Below, piece after piece: positions 5,951-9,414 of a stretch of 9,414 bases of DNA (positions are counted from its first letter, which is position 1; every line of letters starts with the position of its first letter). The DNA is taken from assembly GCA_019752915.1 (NCBI GenBank), contig JAIELO010000394.1, forward strand, positions 1-9,414. Direction: 5' to 3'. A program made the position numbers and the translations under genes. The notes under the pieces are model-generated. The model worked only from the letters and a program-made list of their open reading frames with translations. It was not told where the DNA came from and searched no databases. This stretch comes from Burkholderiaceae bacterium (GTDB lineage: Bacteria > Pseudomonadota > Gammaproteobacteria > Burkholderiales > Burkholderiaceae_D).

Positions 5951-7042
5951 ATGGACGACAAAAAAACTGTATTACCTGCCGCTGAAAAAGCGAAGGCGCT
6001 GGCCGCCGCGCTGGCCCAGATTGAAAAGCAATTCGGCAAGGGCTCCGTCATGCGTATGGACTCCAGCACGCCGATTGAAGAGGTACAAGTGGTGTCGACC
6101 GGCTCGCTCGGTCTGGATATCGCGCTGGGCGTGGGCGGTTTGCCACGTGGCCGCGTGGTGGAAATCTACGGCCCGGAATCGTCGGGTAAAACCACGCTGA
6201 CCCTGCAAACCATTGCGGAAATGCAGAAACTGGGCGGCACCTGCGCGTTCATCGATGCCGAACACGCACTGGACGTCGGTTATGCCCAGAAGCTGGGTGT
6301 GAACCTGCACGAACTGCTGATTTCGCAGCCGGATACGGGTGAACAGGCACTGGAAATCTGCGATGCGCTGGTGCGCTCCGGCTCCGTGGATATGGTAGTG
6401 GTCGACTCCGTGGCCGCACTGACGCCACGCGCCGAGATCGAAGGCGACATGGGTGATTCCCTGCCGGGTCTGCAAGCGCGTCTGATGTCGCAAGCCCTGC
6501 GCAAGCTGACCGGTTCCATCAACCGTACCAACACGCTGGTGATTTTCATTAACCAGATCCGTATGAAGATCGGCGTCATGTTCGGTAGCCCGGAAACCAC
6601 CACCGGCGGCAATGCGCTGAAGTTCTACGCTTCGGTACGTCTGGATATCCGCCGCACCGGTTCGATCAAGTCGGGTGACGAAGTGATCGGTAACGAAACC
6701 AAGGTGAAAGTGGTCAAGAACAAGATCGCGCCGCCGTTCAAGGAAGCCCACTTCGACATTCTGTACGGTGCGGGCACTTCGCGCGAAGGCGAGATTCTTG
6801 ATCTGGGCGTGGAAGCGAAGATCGTCGAGAAGTCCGGTTCCTGGTATAGCTACAACGGCGAGCGCGTCGGTCAGGGTAAGGACAATGCCCGTATCTTCCT
6901 GCAGGAACGTCCGGAACTGGCGTGGGAAATCGAAAACAAGGTGCGTGAATCGCAGGGTGTGCGTGCACTGCCGCCGCTGGCTGGCGACAAGGGCGACACG
7001 GTGGTGAAACTGAAACCTGTCAAAGGCGCCGACGCCGCGTAA
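5951..7042 (+). CDS. recA: RecA recombinase
   Basis: Full-length RecA of 363 residues. It is the DNA-dependent ATPase that forms filaments on single-stranded DNA, drives strand exchange and stimulates LexA self-cleavage. The N-terminal polymerisation helix carries [20 protein letters not shown] (about 15-34). Walker A is GPESSGKT (74-81), and Walker B ends in D152 of [10 protein letters not shown]1 lies around EGDMGDS (164-170), NQIR is at 201-204, and the DNA-binding L2 loop contains [17 protein letters not shown] (about 212-228). The start at 5951 gives the MDDKK beginning common in betaproteobacteria. The C-terminal tail ([19 protein letters not shown]) is lysine-containing and lacks the strongly acidic end found in E. 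coli RecA. The gene is preceded by a LexA box and followed by a strong terminator before recX. Confidence 0.99.
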   Translation: MDDKKTVLPAAEKAKALAAALAQIEKQFGKGSVMRMDSSTPIEEVQVVSTGSLGLDIALGVGGLPRGRVVEIYGPESSGKTTLTLQTIAEMQKLGGTCAFIDAEHALDVGYAQKLGVNLHELLISQPDTGEQALEICDALVRSGSVDMVVVDSVAALTPRAEIEGDMGDSLPGLQARLMSQALRKLTGSINRTNTLVIFINQIRMKIGVMFGSPETTTGGNALKFYASVRLDIRRTGSIKSGDEVIGNETKVKVVKNKIAPPFKEAHFDILYGAGTSREGEILDLGVEAKIVEKSGSWYSYNGERVGQGKDNARIFLQERPELAWEIENKVRESQGVRALPPLAGDKGDTVVKLKPVKGADAA

Positions 7043-7061
7043 TGCGCGTCGCAGCGTAGTC

Positions 7062-7104
7062 AAACCACCGCCTTGCCTGTGCAAGCGGTGGTTTTGTTGT
7101 TTTT
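7062..7104 (+). terminator. Intrinsic terminator between recA and recX
   Basis: AAACCACCGC (7062-7071) pairs perfectly with GCGGTGGTTT (7085-7094). An inner stem TTGC/GCAA (7073-7076 with 7081-7084) closes a CTGT loop, leaving one bulged C at 7072. The hairpin is followed by a T-rich run through 7104. It begins 20 bp after the recA stop and ends about 35 bp before recX, so recX would be expressed by read-through unless it has its own promoter. Confidence 0.88.
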
Positions 7105-7124
7105 ACAGTCAGAAATAAGCGTTC

Positions 7125-7133
7125 AGGGAGGAA
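7125..7133 (+). promoter_or_regulatory. Strong recX ribosome binding site
   Basis: AGGGAGGAA includes a full GGAGG (7127-7131) placed 8 nt before ATG 7140. An in-frame GTG at 7134 is only 2 nt from the motif, too close to be used, so this site settles the recX start. Confidence 0.8.
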
Positions 7134-7139
7134 GTGGCA

Positions 7140-7595
7140 ATGGCAGCACCGCAGTTGAGTCTGAAAGCTCGTGCCCTGCGCTTTCTGTCGCAGCGCGAAC
7201 ACAGCCGGCTGGAACTGGGGCGCAAACTGGCCCGCTACGCCGAAGAGCACGACGATGTGGAAGCGCTGCTCGACCTGCTGGAAAAGAATCGCTGGCTGTC
7301 GCAGGAGCGTTTTTCCGAAGCGCTGATCCATCGCCGCTCGGCACGCTTCGGGAATGGCCGGATTGTGGCGGAATTACAAAGTCACGGCGTGCGCGGTGAA
7401 GAACTGGATCGCTTGAAAGCGGGTCTGGCGGAAGATGAAACAGCACGTTGCGTGGAAGTGTGGCGCCGTAAATTTGCCAGCGTGGCCGAAGATGCCCAGC
7501 AGCGTAACAAACAGATGCGCTTTCTGCTGCAACGGGGCTTCTCCCAGCGCGCCATTCAGACGGCACTGAAAGGGGCACCGGATTTCGAGGAATAG
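7140..7595 (+). CDS. recX: RecX, regulatory protein of RecA
   Basis: A 151-residue cytoplasmic protein of the RecX family, which binds RecA filaments and modulates their extension and ATPase/strand-exchange activity. It is all-helical, with three tandem three-helix units at roughly 7-50, 51-94 and 98-145. Typical features are [23 protein letters not shown] at the start, the [29 protein letters not shown] segment (51-79), and [17 protein letters not shown] near the end (127-143). Length matches the family. It lies immediately downstream of recA, the usual place, but behind a strong terminator, which fits the need to keep RecX far below RecA in amount. The ATG at 7140 is preferred over the in-frame GTG at 7134 on ribosome binding site spacing. 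Confidence 0.95.
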   Translation: MAAPQLSLKARALRFLSQREHSRLELGRKLARYAEEHDDVEALLDLLEKNRWLSQERFSEALIHRRSARFGNGRIVAELQSHGVRGEELDRLKAGLAEDETARCVEVWRRKFASVAEDAQQRNKQMRFLLQRGFSQRAIQTALKGAPDFEE

Positions 7596-7679
7596 TCTGC
7601 CGCATCGCACCATGCAATGTTTCTATAGCAGAAATACATTCTGTGAATTTCTTGTCAAAATCGCCTCAGATGGCAGAAA

Positions 7680-7709
7680 TTGCGCGTCAAAACTTATGTT
7701 TGAGCGCAA
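7680..7709. repeat. 30-bp imperfect palindrome upstream of the DUF2889 gene
   Basis: The outer arms TTGCGC (7680-7685) and GCGCAA (7704-7709) are perfect. Inside them TCAAA (7687-7691) pairs with TTTGA (7699-7703), and C7693 pairs with G7698 around a TTAT centre, with single unpaired bases G7686 and A7692 on the left. No T tract follows, so it is not a normal terminator. Its centre lies about 45 bp before the start point predicted from the extended -10 at 7728-7733, which would suit an activator site. No known regulator consensus was recognised. Confidence 0.55.
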
Positions 7710-7724
7710 CAAATGGCCTCTATG

Positions 7725-7733
7725 TGCTACACT
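7725..7733 (+). promoter_or_regulatory. Extended -10 promoter upstream of the DUF2889 gene
   Basis: TG at 7725-7726 is followed by one base and TACACT (7728-7733), an extended -10 with four of six hexamer matches. The position 17 bp upstream (CGCAAC) does not resemble a -35. Transcription would start near 7740 and give a leader of about 105 nt. The missing -35 and the palindrome just upstream suggest activator dependence (inference). Confidence 0.45.
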
Positions 7734-7745
7734 TTTGGGGTTTTT

Positions 7746-7837
7746 GCAGCGCCGCAGGTGCGGTAGTTGTCCGTAGAAGCTGCGGACACGTGCGTTCAGC
7801 ACATGGCTGCTTACTAAATTTCCGTCGCGAGAGCGAC
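7746..7837 (+). ncRNA. Structured leader RNA upstream of the DUF2889 gene (unnamed)
   Basis: GCAGC (7746-7750) can pair with GCTGC (7806-7810) to close a junction holding three hairpins. The first is CCGC/GCGG (7752-7755 with 7760-7763). The second is a 9-bp stem TGTCCGTAG/CTGCGGACA (7768-7776 with 7780-7788, one G-U pair). The third is GTGC/GCAC (7790-7793 with 7799-7802). Together they make a cloverleaf-like four-way junction. A separate hairpin GTCGC-GAGA-GCGAC (7824-7837) has a GNRA tetraloop and ends 8 nt before the start codon. The only purine-rich ribosome-binding-like bases lie in that loop. No known riboswitch or Rfam family was recognised. Folding was judged by eye. Confidence 0.4.
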
Positions 7838-7845
7838 ATCGGTCT

Positions 7846-8430
7846 ATGTCCCTGTCAACCCCAGTTAACCGACGTGCGCTGCGGCACACGCGCGCAATTG
7901 CCGTCCAAGCGTACGCACGCGAGGATGGGCTGTGGGATCTTGACGCCCATATCACCGACATCAAACAGATCGACACCGTGCTGGCCTCCGGCCCGCGCGC
8001 CGCTGGTACTCCCCTGCATGACCTCTATTTGCGCCTGACGGTCGACCGTCAGCTGACCATCGTCGACGCCGAAGCCGTGTCCGATGCCGTGCCATATCCC
8101 GGCCATTGCGATAGCATCGGCCCGGAATACCGCGCGCAACTGGTGGGACTGAACCTGATGCAGGGTTTCCGTCAGCAACTCAAAGCACGACTGGCCGGTG
8201 TCTCCGGCTGCACCCACCTGACCGAACTGGCGCAGATTCTGCCCACGGCGGCGGTGCAAGCGTTTGCCAATGACGTCTGGGCCACCAATGATGCGGCCAC
8301 CGAAGACCATGGCACGCCCCGTGAAAAACCGTTTCAGTTAGATAAATGCCATGCCCTGCGCACCGATGGTGGGGCGGTCGCACAGTTTTACCCGCGCTGG
8401 GTGGTCAAAGCAGCACCGAGCAGCGCGTAG
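7846..8430 (+). CDS. DUF2889 domain protein, unknown function
   Basis: A 194-residue soluble protein without signal peptide or membrane helix. It matches the DUF2889 family by its PVNRRALRHTRAI beginning, AREDGLWDLDAHITDIK (24-40), LHDLYLRLTVD (57-67), a GCTHLTEL segment (121-128) and the closing LDKCHALRTDGGAVAQFYPRW (165-185). Conserved-looking His and Cys residues (H14, H58, C88, C122, H124, C168, H169) could form a metal site or active centre, which is inference. The ATG at 7846 fits the family N-terminus, although no ordinary ribosome binding site precedes it. It sits between recX and sucC on the same strand, with its own long leader and a probable terminator behind it. In betaproteobacteria this gene is, to my recollection, often found in this neighbourhood, but no role is established. 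Confidence 0.85.
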   Translation: MSLSTPVNRRALRHTRAIAVQAYAREDGLWDLDAHITDIKQIDTVLASGPRAAGTPLHDLYLRLTVDRQLTIVDAEAVSDAVPYPGHCDSIGPEYRAQLVGLNLMQGFRQQLKARLAGVSGCTHLTELAQILPTAAVQAFANDVWATNDAATEDHGTPREKPFQLDKCHALRTDGGAVAQFYPRWVVKAAPSSA

Positions 8431-8431
8431 C

Positions 8432-8460
8432 AATCTCTGCTTGCAGAAGCGATTTTTTTT
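8432..8460 (+). terminator. Probable intrinsic terminator after the DUF2889 gene
   Basis: GCTT (8439-8442) pairs with AAGC (8447-8450) around a GCAG loop. AATC (8432-8435) pairs with GATT (8451-8454) outside it, leaving three unpaired bases on the left. Eight consecutive T bases (8453-8460) follow. The stem is short, so efficiency is uncertain. It begins 2 bp after the stop codon and overlaps the proposed sucC -35. Confidence 0.5.
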
Positions 8461-8468
8461 CGTAGTAT
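8441..8468 (+). promoter_or_regulatory. Possible sucC promoter
   Basis: TTGCAG (8441-8446) and TAGTAT (8463-8468) are spaced by 16 bp, most of it the T tract of the preceding terminator. The hexamers match consensus only partly. Transcription would begin near 8475, about 34 nt before the sucC start. A fresh promoter here would fit the high expression expected of a TCA-cycle enzyme. Confidence 0.35.
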
Positions 8469-8508
8469 CAACCGATTTTTACACATCAGCATCAGAAGGG
8501 AAGCCAGC

Positions 8509-9414
8509 ATGAAAATCCATGAGTATCAAGGCAAAGAAATCCTCCGGAAATACGGAGTGACGGTTCCGCGCGGTATCCCGTGCATGTCCGTTGAAGACGC
8601 AGTCAAAGCTGCTGAAACCTTGGGCGGCCCGGTCTGGGTTGTGAAGGCACAAATCCACGCCGGTGGCCGTGGTAAAGGCGGCGGCGTGAAAGTTGCCAAG
8701 TCGCTGGAACAAGTTAAAGAATACGCTGACCAGATCATGGGCATGCAGCTGGTGACTCACCAGACCAGCCCGGAAGGTCAGAAAGTCCGTCGTCTGCTGG
8801 TTGAAGAAGGCGCCGACATCAAGAAAGAACTGTACGTTTCGCTGGTCACCGACCGCGTTACCCAGCGCGTTGTGCTGATGGCCTCGTCGGAAGGCGGCAT
8901 GGACATCGAAGAAGTCGCTGAATCGCATCCAGAACTGATCCACACCATCGCTATCGATCCAGCCGTTGGCCTGACCGACGCGGAAGCCGCTGGCATCGCT
9001 GCAAAAATCGGCGTACCAGAAGGTTCGATCGCTGATGCCGTCACCAACCTGCAAGGCCTGTACAAAGCCTACTGGGAAACCGACGCATCGCTGGCCGAAA
9101 TCAACCCACTGATCCTGACTGGTTCGGGCAAAGTCATCGCGCTGGACGCCAAGTTCAACTTCGACGCGAACTCGCTGTTCCGTCAACCAGAAATCGTCGC
9201 TTACCGCGATCTGGACGAAGAAGATCCAGCCGAAGTGGAAGCGTCGAAATTCGATCTGGCTTACATCTCGCTCGACGGTAACATCGGCTGCCTGGTGAAC
9301 GGTGCTGGTCTGGCTATGGCTACCATGGACACCATCAAACTGTTCGGCGGCGAACCAGCCAACTTCCTGGACGTAGGCGGTGGTGCTACGGCTGAGAAAG
9401 TGACCGAAGCGTTC
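8509..9414 (+). CDS. sucC: Succinyl-CoA synthetase (ADP-forming) beta subunit, 3' end missing
   Basis: The frame runs from ATG at 8509 to the window edge: 302 codons of about 388 expected, so roughly 86 residues are missing. SucC with SucD interconverts succinyl-CoA and succinate with ADP/ATP phosphorylation in the TCA cycle, in the cytoplasm. The protein begins [20 protein letters not shown]. The ATP-grasp domain shows K46 in [18 protein letters not shown], the LLVEEG segment around E99, and the magnesium ligands N199 (AEINPL) and D213 (ALDAKFNFD), all at the same numbers as in E. coli. N264 in [10 protein letters not shown] and NFLDVGGGA belong to the CoA-ligase-like C-terminal domain. A GAAGGGAAG ribosome binding site ends 5 nt before the ATG. 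sucD is expected just beyond the right edge. Proline codons switch from CCG in the first third to only CCA afterwards. Confidence 0.98.
   Translation, partial: MKIHEYQGKEILRKYGVTVPRGIPCMSVEDAVKAAETLGGPVWVVKAQIHAGGRGKGGGVKVAKSLEQVKEYADQIMGMQLVTHQTSPEGQKVRRLLVEEGADIKKELYVSLVTDRVTQRVVLMASSEGGMDIEEVAESHPELIHTIAIDPAVGLTDAEAAGIAAKIGVPEGSIADAVTNLQGLYKAYWETDASLAEINPLILTGSGKVIALDAKFNFDANSLFRQPEIVAYRDLDEEDPAEVEASKFDLAYISLDGNIGCLVNGAGLAMATMDTIKLFGGEPANFLDVGGGATAEKVTEAF

Noticed and set aside
5972..7084. A 370-codon open frame antisense to recA
   Set aside because: It mirrors recA codons almost end to end, has low-complexity His/Gln/Arg-rich composition and no family features. It arises from GC-rich codon bias opposite a real gene.
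7134..7139. GTG at 7134 as recX start
   Set aside because: It lies 2 nt from the GGAGG motif, too close for initiation; ATG 7140 has 8-nt spacing.
7629..7643. CAGAA/TTCTG hairpin as a recX terminator
   Set aside because: Only five weak base pairs and no T tract after it. No clear terminator was found behind recX.
7746..7810. tRNA gene suggested by the cloverleaf-like fold with a GTTCA loop
   Set aside because: The closing stem is 5 bp rather than 7, the middle arm has 9 bp with a 3-nt loop instead of a 5-bp anticodon stem with 7-nt loop, and conserved D-loop and T-loop bases are missing.
8479..9186. A 235-codon minus-strand open frame opposite sucC
   Set aside because: sucC is certain on the plus strand with all catalytic residues. 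The antisense product is Phe/His-rich with no family resemblance.

Overview
The window reads as chromosomal DNA of a Gram-negative betaproteobacterium of moderately high GC. The best guess is Burkholderiales, possibly Oxalobacteraceae. This rests on the RecA and SucC protein sequences, on the order recA-recX-DUF2889-sucC, and on a neighbouring S9-type peptidase of a kind common in that family. Family-level placement is inference. No mobile element, CRISPR array, tRNA or rRNA was found. Most of the window is ordinary core genome, and the less explained material lies in one transporter and in the intergenic regions.

Left part, minus strand (about 1-5787): a tight four-gene operon runs leftward. 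It encodes an OmpR-type response regulator, a TctE-like sensor histidine kinase, a DUF4212 small membrane subunit and a large VC_2705-type sodium/solute symporter. Successive genes overlap by 4, 8 and 4 bp, so all four are probably translationally coupled. The likely logic is that a two-component system senses a small solute, probably a carboxylate, and controls the two-subunit transporter that imports it. The symporter carries two extra elements, both predicted to be periplasmic: a charged helical insert of about 130 residues and a canonical EF-hand-type calcium loop. After a 111-bp gap comes the 5' part of a secreted S9-family peptidase gene, which runs off the left edge.

Middle, plus strand (about 5788-7595): recA is transcribed divergently from the two-component operon. 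Its promoter contains a perfect CTGT-N8-ACAG LexA box and, next to it, a second perfect palindrome over the -35 region. A strong intrinsic terminator separates recA from recX, its modulator, so recX should be made mainly by read-through.

Right part, plus strand (7596-9414): a 250-bp intergenic region holds a 30-bp imperfect palindrome, an extended -10 promoter without a -35, and a leader that can fold into a cloverleaf-like four-way junction plus a GNRA hairpin just before the next start codon. It precedes a DUF2889 gene of unknown function. A probable terminator and a probable new promoter then precede sucC (succinyl-CoA synthetase beta subunit), which is cut by the right edge after 302 codons. 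The region therefore combines carbon uptake and its control, SOS recombination, and a TCA-cycle enzyme.
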